NCBI GenBank assembly: GCA_944739405.2 | Contig: OX123190.2 | Location: 22,232,807-22,296,806 of the forward strand | DNA: 64,000 nucleotides | Origin: Euclidia mi | Taxonomy: Eukaryota; Arthropoda; Insecta; Lepidoptera; Erebidae | Direction: 5' to 3' | Shown: positions 31,878 through 41,467 of the stretch, one piece after another | How the letters are laid out: each line of letters starts with the position of its first letter | Numbering within the stretch: the first letter of the stretch is position 1 | The notes under the pieces: generated by a model | Databases searched by the model: none | The model's input: the letters and a program-made list of their open reading frames with translations, nothing else | What the model was told of the DNA's origin: nothing | Position numbers and translations under genes: made by a program

Positions 31878-31906
31878 TTACTGCATGAATGTGTTTAATT
31901 TATTAA

Positions 31907-33352
31907 CACGTTGGCAGCGGCAAGTAAAATCATAAACCTTCATCTGGTGCGGCGGCAGGTCGAAACGTGCCCCCAACGATTTTCCGCCAGTGCGTGGCAG
32001 GTCTTTTTCGACCTACCAGCACTAGGAATGCTTAAAATGCTATAACTTTGCGAAAACATGGTGTATACATTTTTTTTTCTTCTGTTAGAATAACCTTGAA
32101 CATATCTTCCTTAGGTTTGATTCGCCTCGGAATCTACCAAATAGGAAATGAGATATAAACCAAGAAAAGTGGCAGGCCGATATCGACCTGAACGGCACTA
32201 GAAGGTATTTTTAATAGTGATGGGACATACCAAAATAAAGGAATATCGAAAATAAAACAGAACTATCGTACATAAAGAAAATTAAGATTTTTATTTAATT
32301 GTGGCTGTTTTGAAAACATGACACGCAAAGATTCATGTTGCATTGCCTGCAATATTTTTTAATCCTTTTTTCACTCTTTTTTTTGCTTTGTCGCTACTGA
32401 AGGTTGGCCGCAATCTCTCATAGCACCCTGCACAATTTCATACGATTGAAAAGAAACAAAATTATTAAAAAACGGGAATTAATACTTAATTAATATGTTT
32501 TTATTACATAGTAAATTCCAAAAAAATGTTATACAATTCATCATCATCATCAGCATCGTTAACATTTGAAAATGGGTACGTCACACTGCTAGCGCGGTCG
32601 TGAAGCGTCTGAGAGTAGGTAAACTGTGCTAAAAATTGTAATTAAGCACAGTTTGATTGGTGCCGTTTTTCGAGCCGCGATCGTGATCACCTTTCAAGCA
32701 AAAAAACTAGATCGAAATCGTTTTAGCACCGCTCTGTTTGTGTCGGGAGTTAAAAAGCGAATATCACTGCACTTTCGCAGGTAACCGTACATTTCCAAAT
32801 ATTATAAGTACTACTATAAATATACGTGTAGGTAGTAAGCTAAACTTACCGCTTTTACTCGGTTTTCCATGATGTTTTGTTCCTAAATACTTTTTATTTT
32901 TCTTAATTGGAAAATATTTTATCACTACTGTCACTATCAGTTATAATTGCAGGCTGAATAAAAATCTGCCAAAATTTGTATTATTCTTTTATTGTTTGCC
33001 ATCGTCAATTTTATCGGCAGAACACAACACTAACTGGCGGCGCGTGCGCTCTGTGCGGTATCAGGTCGCCGGCGGCCTGTTGGGTTGGCGGGCTGAAATA
33101 AACCCACTGCCGCACTGAGCGGATAAATTTCACCGCTAGTGCGTGGTAGGTCGAAAAAGGCCTGCCGTGATGTTTTTATGGGGAATACCTACAATTTTGA
33201 CTACAAGCCGAAATATATATTTGTCTCTGTCAAAACCTTAAAAACACCTAAAATAAACGTTCCGCACCAGCGAGAGGGACATAGTTTTCTTCGTCCGCAC
33301 CAGCTGAACGTACAGCGGCAGGCCGAAATCGGCCTGTTCCGCAGTGAACGTG
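31907..33352. mobile_element. piggyBac-like non-autonomous element (1446 bp)
   Basis: Left end: TTAA (31903-31906) then CACGTTGGCAGCGG. Right end, reverse-complemented: CACGTTCACTGCGG. TTAA is the piggyBac target, but the right flank reads TATG, so one duplication has decayed or been lost where a SINE now abuts. Near both ends there are short inverted motifs of the type CAGGCCGA..TCGGCCTG (near 31950, 32000, 32170, 33145, 33315), possible transposase-binding repeats. The interior keeps a relic of the transposase C-terminus. Confidence 0.75.
32295..32437 (-). pseudogene. piggyBac transposase C-terminal cysteine-rich relic
   Basis: Minus-strand translation gives AGCYERLRPTFSSDKAKKRV in one frame and then, after a one-base shift, KKYCRQCNMNLCVSCFQNSH followed by a stop. 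The C-x2-C and LC-x2-CF spacing is that of the C-terminal zinc-binding domain of piggyBac transposases, which binds the element ends. Only this last domain remains; the catalytic DDD region is absent. Confidence 0.8.
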
Positions 33353-33600
33353 TATGGGGTGGTAATATTACACCCACATTTCGCTAAGAATTGCCTATTT
33401 AGATACCTATCGCCTATCCCACGTAATAGGGGGCGAGCCTATTGCCGTTGCTGGCCACATCACCAGACTCCAAGCTGCTACTGAGAATTCAAAAAAACTC
33501 CGTTACAGAGTTTTTTGAATTCTCAGTAACTTGCCTTGCTCCGATTAGCAGACGCATACGCTATCCACTGGACTTCAGAGGCAGTCTATACACTCTATAC
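33353..33600 (-). repeat. SINE family A, head type 2, with internal hairpin
   Basis: Minus strand: head with CCAGTGGATAGCGTATGCGT, body with GGCGATAGGTATCTAAATAG and related family-A blocks. It lacks part of the 3' end (a short GGGGTGG replaces the usual CCCCTTCGGGG block). A hairpin at 33479-33528 interrupts the usual body sequence. Confidence 0.7.
33479..33528. repeat. Hairpin inside a SINE (21-22-bp arms)
   Basis: TACTGAGAATTCAAAAAAAC/TC pairs with GAGTTTTTTGAATTCTCAGT/A with one bulged base and a loop CGTTACA. The other family-A copies have the left arm only, so this looks like a local inverted duplication. Confidence 0.8.
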
Positions 33601-33709
33601 TATAAATGCGAAAGTGTGTTTGTTGTCCTTGTTCTATGTTGCAACGGTACAATATTATGGTATGATTCTTATGTGTGGAGATAGCTTGGCGAATCTACTT
33701 TTATGTTAA
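33601..33709. repeat. Fragment of dispersed repeat H
   Basis: TATAAATGCGAAAGTGTGTT, GCAACGGTACAATATTATGG and TATGATTCTTATGTGTGGAG match a second fragment at 39675-39765 (ATAAATGCGAAATTGTGTTC, GCAACGATGGGATATTATGG). Confidence 0.6.
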
Positions 33710-33925
33710 TACCAGATGAGCCCGCAGTTACTCCCGCGTTATTTAAGGCTAATGCTCCGTTCCCGTAGTTTATAGAGTGATGTTATGTAGCCTATAGCCT
33801 TCCTTGATAAATGGGCTATCTAACACTGAAATAATTTTTCAAATCGCACCAGAAGTTCCTGAGATTAGCGCGTTCAACCAAACAAACAAACAAACTCTTC
33901 TGCTTTATATATTAGTATAAGATGC
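33710..33925 (+). repeat. Dispersed repeat G copy 3
   Basis: Same blocks as 28092-28285 (GATGAGCCCGCAGTTACTCC, GCGTTATTTAAGGCTAATGC, CTTTATATATTAGTATAAGA). Confidence 0.75.
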
Positions 33926-34468
33926 GGTATATTTTATGTATCTCTCAAAGCTACAAAAGTGATCGTCGCTGTAATCTTGAGTTTAGTTTATTTTCACAAT
34001 ACTTAGTGACAGTCTAAATAATTACGTAGAATTTTAGAGATACTTTAATTCTACGTGTATACCTAAAATTTGTTGAGACGCAGTTGAAAACTCTTTTTTG
34101 TCATATTTTATAGATAGTAAAATGCTAGATACTACTACTAACTACACCTACAAAGTTGTGAGTCAAATAAAGTTATGTAAAAAGTAAGAAACACGTTATC
34201 GGCGCTATATTGATTTATGGGAGAAGTTTTTTTTATTAGTGCAAGTAAAGTTCTAAAATACTAGTTATTGATATTATAACGTATTTTCGAGTAGGTGCTA
34301 GTTTTGGGAGACATTGTTGGTGACAAGATAAATTGTTAACAATAAAATATCAGTAAAATTGGACAAAACCCTTTGTTCGACAGATAGACTCGCACTTGTT
34401 GTTAATTTTGTTACCCAGCTTATCTAAAATAACAAACCTACTATAATATATTATTTACAATGTAATAT
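33926..34468. other. No recognised feature
   Basis: AT-rich DNA without open frames or repeats recognised. Confidence 0.45.
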
Positions 34469-34841
34469 ATAGGGTGTAAAAATACTCTTTACTGAAATCC
34501 CAGAATGTACCAATCATTACATATTTTTTTTTTACTTAGGCACCATATCTGAGATAATACTGGTTCAGGAGATATTGAGGCTCAAAGTCACCATACACTT
34601 TTTCTGATTAGATGCATAATCGATGTATTTACCTCGCCAATATGTTCTATAGATATCCTATGACCCCATGGATAAGTTGGTATGTCGAACATTGCACGCA
34701 CGCTCTTTTAATGGTGGTTTTAAACGAGTCTTCTAAAAAAACTGGATTTGCCAGGTATTATTTTTTGCTTAGTATGACTTGGCGTGATGTCCAAAACGAG
34801 TACACTTCGGCCTGGTGAAGGGTCTTGTGACACCCTGTATA
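34469..34841. repeat. MITE with AGGGTGT termini (about 373 bp)
   Basis: The left edge TATATAGGGTGTAAAAATAC and right edge (reverse complement) TATACAGGGTGTCACAAGAC form inverted ends with flanking TA. The right 70 bp match positions 1-66 of the window. A 68-codon frame inside it is not a recognisable protein. Confidence 0.7.
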
Positions 34842-36039
34842 CTTTTTTTTATAATATTAAATCATTGACATTTAATAAGTTATACAGTAAACTCTAGTTT
34901 GTGTTTTTCTGCGATAATTAACAAAGCTTTTCCGATTCTCATATTTCGGTATTTAATCATTTAATTGAATAACTTTATGAACTATGAAGTAGCTATTATT
35001 TTAATGAGGCCAAGGTTACACGGAATTTTGCCAACTTGTATTAATTATTATTTATTCGATAACCAATTAATAAAGTCGACTTGTTGTTTGTTCAAAACTT
35101 CTCCAATGGAATTAAGTTTGAGTACCTACAGAACCAAATAACTGGGGTATCACCCAATTTCAGTGATTCGTCGTAGAGAGATCAAAATGGACACGAAAAT
35201 AAAAAAATCGGGCTCATTGGAGACGCCTCTATCCAGCCGTGAACTATGGCAGGCTAATGATGACCATGAGATCAAAATGGAATAGGTATGTTCATTTAAA
35301 GGGATTCGTAGGAGAACCAAAGTCGTTGACATAGCTATCTATATAGTGAAATCTATTGACATCACCCCATATTGTGGGTATGTGTAGATACAGCAACACT
35401 TTGCCGAAAAGTTGATTCATACAACATGCCATTGACACTATGGACGAGGTCAGCATTCGGTAGATCTGCGAGTCCCTTTTCAAAGAAGATGTTAATGCTA
35501 GCAAGGAGGCTACTATATCTGACGCTGGACAAGTTAGAAAACATAGCAAAGGGACGGCGCTGCTATTCTCTGACCCCGCGCTCTACGCTCTCTATCACGA
35601 AAAGTAGTTCTAGGTTTAAAAAAATGTTAAATAGAAAAGTTGTATAGAATTTAATTCTCTACAATATTGATAATAAATACAAATAGAGTAAAACCCATAA
35701 AAAACGAGATATTTGCAAATAATGTTAAAATAATCGATTTTTGTGACCTTTGACCCCTGAATTTAAAACTTGCGGACTTCATTAGTTAGAAATATTGTAC
35801 AATAGACACAAAGGATACTAGGACTTGAAATCGAAGATTATCATCGCGTCACATCGCAGACCCAACATATCTTGTAAACCGAGAGAGGGATAATAGGTTA
35901 GATAGCTTCATCTCCTCAGCTTTCATTGGTTTCTACGAAAAAGGGGAAAAGATATACGTGTATGGATTGCCAAACAGCAAAAGTTACGCATCATGGATGA
36001 TGTCATCTAATATTATTTCCTAAATAAAACAAGCACTGA
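34842..36039. other. No recognised gene; possible decayed coding at 35370-35600
   Basis: 35362-35650 is stop-poor on both strands (85 and 60 codons minus, 91 plus). One plus frame reads SLFKEDVNASKEATISDAGQ but contains stops upstream. I recognise no family. At 35220-35265 there is a scrap ending GGCAGGCTAATGATGA, like an RTE tail. Confidence 0.35.
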
Positions 36040-36360
36040 TAAGAGAAGGTAGTACAGCCTTGCTGACTTCAGCATGAATGGGCCGGCTCGACCGGGGAAG
36101 TACTACCCTCTCACAGAAAATCGACGTAAAGTAACAGTACCTGAACTGTTGCGTTTCGTTCGGTGAGTGAGAGTGCCGGAGGCCCTATCCCCTATTCCTT
36201 CTCCCTCATCCCATTCCTCATCCTATCCCTTTTTCCAATCCCAAAGGAAGGCAACGCACTTGTGACTCCTGTGGTGTTGCTTGTATCCATGGGCGGCGGT
36301 AATTGCTTGCCATAAGGCAATCCGTCTGCTCGTTTGCCACCTACTAACATAAAAAAAAGG
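36040..36360 (-). repeat. Full copy of the GGCAACGCACTT repeat
   Basis: Blocks AATGGGCCGGCTCGACCGGG, CAGAAAATCGACGTAAAGTA, GGCAACGCACTTGTGACTCC and CAATCCGTCTGCTCGTTTGC. The same family is at 59045-59340 on the other strand. Confidence 0.75.
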
Positions 36361-36704
36361 TCCACAAATATTTCCTATTTGTGTTATTATTGCTTTTCCT
36401 TAAATAACTATAATCCTTTGATTAGGCTTACTGTTTTCTGAGGGAAAACAATTGTGAAGACTGAATTTTTTCATTTCGGTAGCTTATAACTTTTCCATTG
36501 TAATTTTCCTCGTTCGACAAAAGCAGTTGCTTATTTAGGTTTATGATTACCTTTATTACTGTCGTAAATAGTGATATCACAAAGTTTTATAATAATACGT
36601 AAAGTTGGGTGGCCTCCATAAAACTCTTTTCGGCGACTATCAAGAATATTTTTGCATAGAGGCAAGCTGGACTCAAAATTATGTACCAATATTGCCTGTG
36701 CATC
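36361..36704. other. No recognised feature
   Basis: AT-rich DNA preceding a family-C SINE; minus-strand frames here (36531-36799) run into the SINE and are not genes. Confidence 0.45.
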
Positions 36705-37025
36705 ATCATCATCAGCTCTGTATATAAACTGTCCCACTGCTCGGCACGAGCCTCTTCTCTCAATGAGAGGGTAAGGCCATAGTCCACCACGCTTACCAAG
36801 TGCGGGTTGGCAGACTTAACATGTCTCTCGACAATAATTATTATGGAGACCTCTCAGACATGCAGGTTTCCTCACGATGTTTTCCTTCACCGTTTGGCAA
36901 GCGACAATTAATTAATTATTTAATATGCGCATAACATCGAAAAGTAATTGGTGCGCGCCGTGGATTCCAACTCGAGACCCTCTGCGTAGCAGTCCGTCGG
37001 TCTCTCCACTAGGCTATTGCTGCTG
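36705..37025 (-). repeat. tRNA-headed SINE family C (most complete copy)
   Basis: Minus strand: head AGCAATAGCCTAGTGGAGAG, then CGGACTGCTACGCAGAGGGT and a B-box-like CTCGAGTTGGAATCC. The body has AACATCGTGAGGAAACCTGC, GCGTGGTGGACTATGGCCTT and an end CGAGCAGTGGGACAG, followed by TATATACAGAGCTGATGATGATG. The Penelope complex sits in a sister copy at 46636. Confidence 0.85.
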
Positions 37026-37544
37026 TTATATGCCTGTGTATATTTTCGCGCATTTCTAGATACTTATATGTCCGAAATCGTCACAAAAAGTGGTTTTCAT
37101 AATGTTGTCTTGAGACAAACTTATTTTAATTTCCAGGTGTCTAAGTTATAAATCGTCATCTAAAGCTTGTTGTTGTGAATTATAAAAACTCTTGAAAAGA
37201 AATTTAGTTGTGGAAGAATAAGCGTGTGGTGTTCCTCCAACTAGAGTGAGGATCCTCTGACCAGGTTAGGTGATCGCGCCTGGTGGACTGCAGTCAGACG
37301 GACGTATTTGAGAAATTGTTTTTTTTTTTTTATTATTGGAGTGTGCGAGAACTCTGCTTGCACGATTCAGGATTTTTGTTCCGTCGTGTGTGTTAGATGT
37401 CGCCATATTAATTGTCTTCACCAGCGTAACATAGATGGCCTTAGTAGTACATATATAGCTACCGCTACTTAGTGATATTTTATTTGACATTGCTAGGTCA
37501 ATTCAAAATTAATATAATATAAAGTTGATAGAATAATGTTTTTT
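37026..37544. other. No recognised feature
   Basis: AT-rich DNA with a T-run at 37320-37332. No gene recognised. Confidence 0.45.
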
Positions 37545-37795
37545 TTATAGACTCACGCCTGTATCCCCGAAGGGGTAGGCAGCAGTGTAATATTACACCC
37601 ACATTTCGCCATGAATTTTTAGGTCTCACGTAATCGGGGGCGAGCCGTACCGGGCACATAACCTGACTCCGTGCTGTTACTGAAAATTTCCTAACGGAAA
37701 AACCCAATAACACTTTGCCTGACCCGGGAATCGAACCCGAGACCTCCCAACACCACGAGCACATTTATGCCGCGAGACCAACGCGGCTGTGGTAA
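37545..37795 (-). repeat. SINE family A, head type 1
   Basis: Minus strand: AGCCGCGTTGGTCTCGCGGC head, B box CGGGTTCGATTCCCGGGTCA, family-A body, and end CTGCCTACCCCTTCGGGG. An overlapping 88-codon frame is not a gene. Confidence 0.85.
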
Positions 37796-37889
37796 TGATG
37801 TCGTACAGATTTTAGTGCTAATAGTTTCCGATTCGAACTGCGAACTAACGGGCTTGATGAAACGATAGAGGATCTCTCACTACGCAATT

Positions 37890-38007
37890 CAATATTCGAT
37901 CTATAGATAGATCTGTAGATTTTAGATTCGTTTTTGACATAAGCTCCATACAAAATATGTCAAACACGAATCTCGAATCTCAAAATCCATGTATGGATCG
38001 AATATTG
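37890..38007. repeat. 118-bp MITE with CAATATTCGATC termini
   Basis: Inverted ends CAATATTCGATCTATAGATA and GGATCGAATATTG; the interior is the reverse complement of the MITE at 2790-2900. Confidence 0.8.
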
Positions 38008-38019
38008 AAAATGGCCGTG

Positions 38020-38275
38020 CACTCTCTATTCTTTCACTCTTATAGTCCGATGGGACGCCACAAACGACACGACCTATTTATTTCTGTGACACGACCGGAC
38101 AGAGATTGGGCGCAGGACGAACGGCTTTAAGGTGCTTTCCGAGGCATGTGAGGGGATGTGACACCGCCAACTCCCTGACTCCGAACTTCTATTGGATAAT
38201 TCAAGAGAAAACCCAATATTACTTTCGTTCGACCCAGGAATCGACCCCAGAGGCAGTCAAAAAGTAAGCATGAAT
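38020..38275 (-). repeat. SINE family D
   Basis: Shares CACAAACGACACGACC, GGACAGAGATTGGGCGCAGG and CCTGACTCCGAACTTCTATT with the plus-strand copy at 59370-59740; the remnant of the B box is CAGGAATCGACCCCAGAGGC. Confidence 0.75.
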
Positions 38276-38589
38276 TAAACCAAGTTACTGCTGTTTCTCA
38301 TCATAATTATATGTATTGTAAAACTTTAGTAATTGAGTGCCATGACCAATATTTGTCAACTTGTGTCCTTGATGTATAGGTACCTATATTCGGACACGTT
38401 CACCATGGTAACACATCATGCCAACTTGACCGAACTATTATTGGTGACTGAATGAATATTGGAAATTGAGTGAAACCATTGAACTAATACGTAGTTTTGG
38501 CAATTATTATATATACATTGATCCTTGTGGTGTTAAAAGACGTCGGCAATTTACTATGAGCCAATCTGTTATTTCTGTAGGTTTGACAA
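38276..38589. other. No recognised feature
   Basis: AT-rich DNA. Confidence 0.45.
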
Positions 38590-38760
38590 TCACAACTTTA
38601 TAGGGTTCTGTAGTAAACTACAACGAACCCTAATAGTTTCACCATGTCTGACCGCCCGGCCCGTCTGTCCGTCTGCGGTTTTACGCATAGACTATTTGAT
38701 AAGCACTAGAGAGCTGAAATTCGGCATGGTTATTATTAACATTGTAACCACGCCGACCAA
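38590..38760. repeat. Dispersed repeat with ACGAACCCTAATAGTTTC
   Basis: GGTTCTGTAGTAAACTACAA, GAACCCTAATAGTTTCACCA and CCGTCTGTCCGTCTGCGGTT form a repeat type widespread in Lepidoptera. Class unknown. Confidence 0.5.
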
Positions 38761-39639
38761 ATTGTACGTCATCATCCTCCTAACGTTATCCCAGTTAGAA
38801 CCCAGGGTCCGCTTTCTAGTCTAACCGGATTTGAATCGAGCGACTGCCTGGCTGACCTCCGCAACCCAAAGGGATAGTATATTCCCTGGTAGTGAATATT
38901 GTCAATTTATTCATAGGTATTGACTCCCTGTAACGACTGTCAAAGATCTTTATGACAGCCGGGAGCGTCCGACGGCTTCACGTTCCCTCCGAGGCACGGG
39001 GTAAGCTATAAAAGCGAAAAGTGATTGGTGCGCCTTGGATCTGAATCCAATACTTTGTACATCTCCAATAGCAAAATAATATTTTGAAAAATGTAATGTT
39101 TACTGACAGAGCGAACGAACTAAATAGATAAGCGAATTATTTCGTTTTTCTACAACATTCAGTTCAGAAGAAAAATAAAAAACTGCTTTCTCATTCAGAG
39201 CGTTAAATCTGTTTCGTGGCGGACTTTATAAACATACAGCCAACGTACATAAAAAATTGTTAGTCACACGTCTTGAGTGTAGGTTGAACCTACGACAATG
39301 TTTTTAGTACTGCGCCAAGCTTGTCATTTTGCGGCGAGATGCATTTAAACCATCCATGCAGTCAAAAGCTTCCTAAGCAAAAACAAAAAAGACAAGTGCT
39401 ATGCACATGCCGTAAATAAAAAAAAACACTTGTTGTAAAGGGTCCTTAGCAACAAATAATCTCGACATCTGGTTATCATAAAGAAAAAAGTAGGCGACGC
39501 AATTTGTCACTCGGGCCTCTATGCAGAAACACTTGAGTACCATAAAAAAGATAATAGGTAAGAATGAAATTGTGCATCTGACGTCCTCATGTTACCAATA
39601 TACGGTTTTTGCGTTGTGATCCCATTTCTACTTAATGGT
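38761..39639. other. No gene; family-C scrap
   Basis: At 38975-39060 the words TTCCCTCCGAGGCACGG and AGTGATTGGTGCGCC resemble a decayed family-C SINE. The rest is AT-rich and unassigned. Confidence 0.4.
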
Positions 39640-39850
39640 GTAACGGGCATCTATCAATCTTGAATCCATGCTAATATCATAAATGCGAAATTGTGTTCCT
39701 TTGTTATTCCTCCTTATTTCACATTGCAACGATGGGATATTATGGTACGATTTCTGTGTGAAGTAATAGGCGGCTGGAGAGTGACACAGGCTACTTTTTA
39801 ACACGATAGTCAAACCCCACGCAAGCGGAGCCGCGGGCGAAACTTAGTAC
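39640..39850. repeat. Fragment of dispersed repeat H
   Basis: Same blocks as 33601-33709, extended by CCCACGCAAGCGGAGCCGCG, which is the usual end of this repeat. Confidence 0.6.
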
Positions 39851-39880
39851 TGAATAGTTTATACATTAACATTGAAATCA

Positions 39881-40129
39881 AACTACGGTCTACGGATTCT
39901 ATCGCGATATATTGGTTTTAGAAATATTACATTTAAACAGGAAACGTGGTTATAGTCATTTTCTGTTTTAAATACGAATTAAAATCATTGTAATTTATTT
40001 TCATAAAATAATTTCGGTATGATTTGAATATTATTTGATTAAATCACGTTTACCACAAAAATATTAATATAGTTTAGACTGCCGTGACCACGGTTCCTGT
40101 AAAGAATTTGAAACCTCGGCGAGTATTAC
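39881..40129. repeat. TIR element interrupted by BEL2, left part
   Basis: The left terminus AACTACGGTCTACGGATTCT followed by ATCGCGATATATTGGTTTTA is inverted at 46483-46522 on the other side of BEL2. Joined across one ATTAC copy, the element is about 313 bp. A related interrupted copy is at 55437-55900. Confidence 0.75.
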
Positions 40130-40731
40130 TGTTTGAAATAGAATTAGTTTTTATTATAAGTCAAATCGAGTAGATCGATTGAGTAACATTTTGTTTAGTC
40201 TATTGAAAATTTCTGACAATGGTCACACTGAACTGTCACTTCCGTCCTTCCGCTTGAAAAATTAACACGCCGTTTGCAATCTCGCGTGCCTTGTACCTGT
40301 TTAATAAATTGATCGCCCTTTGAATTAACGCGAATTGAATCAACTTGTAATTAACTTAATACGTAATTGCCGCTTTTGACTTCCGGCAAAGTTTGTTGTA
40401 AATTGATGACATATTGAACATTTGTGAAAAGTTTTGTGAACCGTAAACGTGCATCGTGGTCTGGAGAAGGACTTCGCCGAATTGTACACTGGTATCTATT
40501 GATTCTCTTGTTATTTTGGCCAAAATTATAAGTTAATCTATAGGTCCACTTCAAGAACATCACCAGGATATATAAGGTAAAATTTTCATGTACCTACTCA
40601 ATACTTTACTCACTGTGCAACGCAGTGCATTGTGTCTGGATATATTGTCTATCGTGGTCAGGTAGATGTATTACACCTTCCACTGCGCACTTCTGATACA
40701 CCTTCCTGCCTGGCTACGGTAATTCTAGACA
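40130..40731 (+). repeat. BEL2 5' LTR (602 bp)
   Basis: Begins TGTTTGAAATAGAATTAG and ends GGTAATTCTAGACA. Matches 45852-46453 in length and nearly in full. A GATATATAAGG motif at 40567-40577 could be a TATA-like element. Confidence 0.93.
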
Positions 40732-40737
40732 TAATTT

Positions 40738-40755
40738 TGGTTGCAGAGCTGTAGT
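40738..40755 (+). promoter_or_regulatory. Primer-binding site candidate of BEL2
   Basis: TGGTTGCAGAGCTGTAGT starts 6 nt after the LTR. It differs from the BEL1 site, so the two elements probably use different primer tRNAs. Confidence 0.5.
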
Positions 40756-41467
40756 TGAAATTAAGCCGCTGTTGCATTACTGAGTACAAACCTCAGATTG
40801 GTATAAGCTTGTATCTTATCACCTTGTAGACAGTATTGTAGTGTTTGTCAGGTCATTTATTGTCTAAAATACATAATATTTAATTGTATAAGTTGACCTA
40901 CATAAATTGAAGCACATTGTCATACATAACCTCAATCAGTAATTGTTGATTTGTATTGTTGAAAAATCTAACTTAAATTTGTTGTTGCATTAATAAGTCA
41001 GTTTGTTTGGATACATAACAGCTGTATGTATCAATAAATTTAGTAAATTTAGTTTATCTCATAATTATATTAAGTTTGAATCATTACTTATAACAACCAA
41101 ACTTTGATAAACCTTTGTTTGTTATAATATATAGATAATATTGCTAGGTAACACATATTCTGTGCTTACTTTACTATTGTATATCTCAAATAATACAGCC
41201 AGTCTGTCTGTTGCAAGTAATTAGTTAATTTATTTGAATATTTAACTTTAATTAACTTACTTGAATTTTCAACTTTTGATAACTTTGACTTTGTTTTGTG
41301 TCAATATATATTGAAACTATTAATTTTGTTGGACAGAAGATACCTGTCACTTGCCTGCACTTGCAGTAAACAGGCTAATACTTTGTTGGTTTCAAAGAAT
41401 TAACAAATATTAAGTTTTGATTGTTAATATTATTTAACGCTTGTCCGGGCTCTTTTGAATTTTGATT
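40756..41467 (+). other. BEL2 untranslated leader (about 0.7 kb)
   Basis: AT-rich leader without an open frame, sharply different in base composition from the GC-richer Gag that follows. Confidence 0.7.

Noticed and set aside
35362..35650. Stop-poor region with 60-91-codon frames on both strands
   Set aside because: The most protein-like plus frame has internal stops and no recognisable motif; listed only as a possible decayed segment.
40351..40563. 70-codon minus-strand frame, repeated at 46073-46285
   Set aside because: Identical because it lies in both LTRs of BEL2; not a gene.
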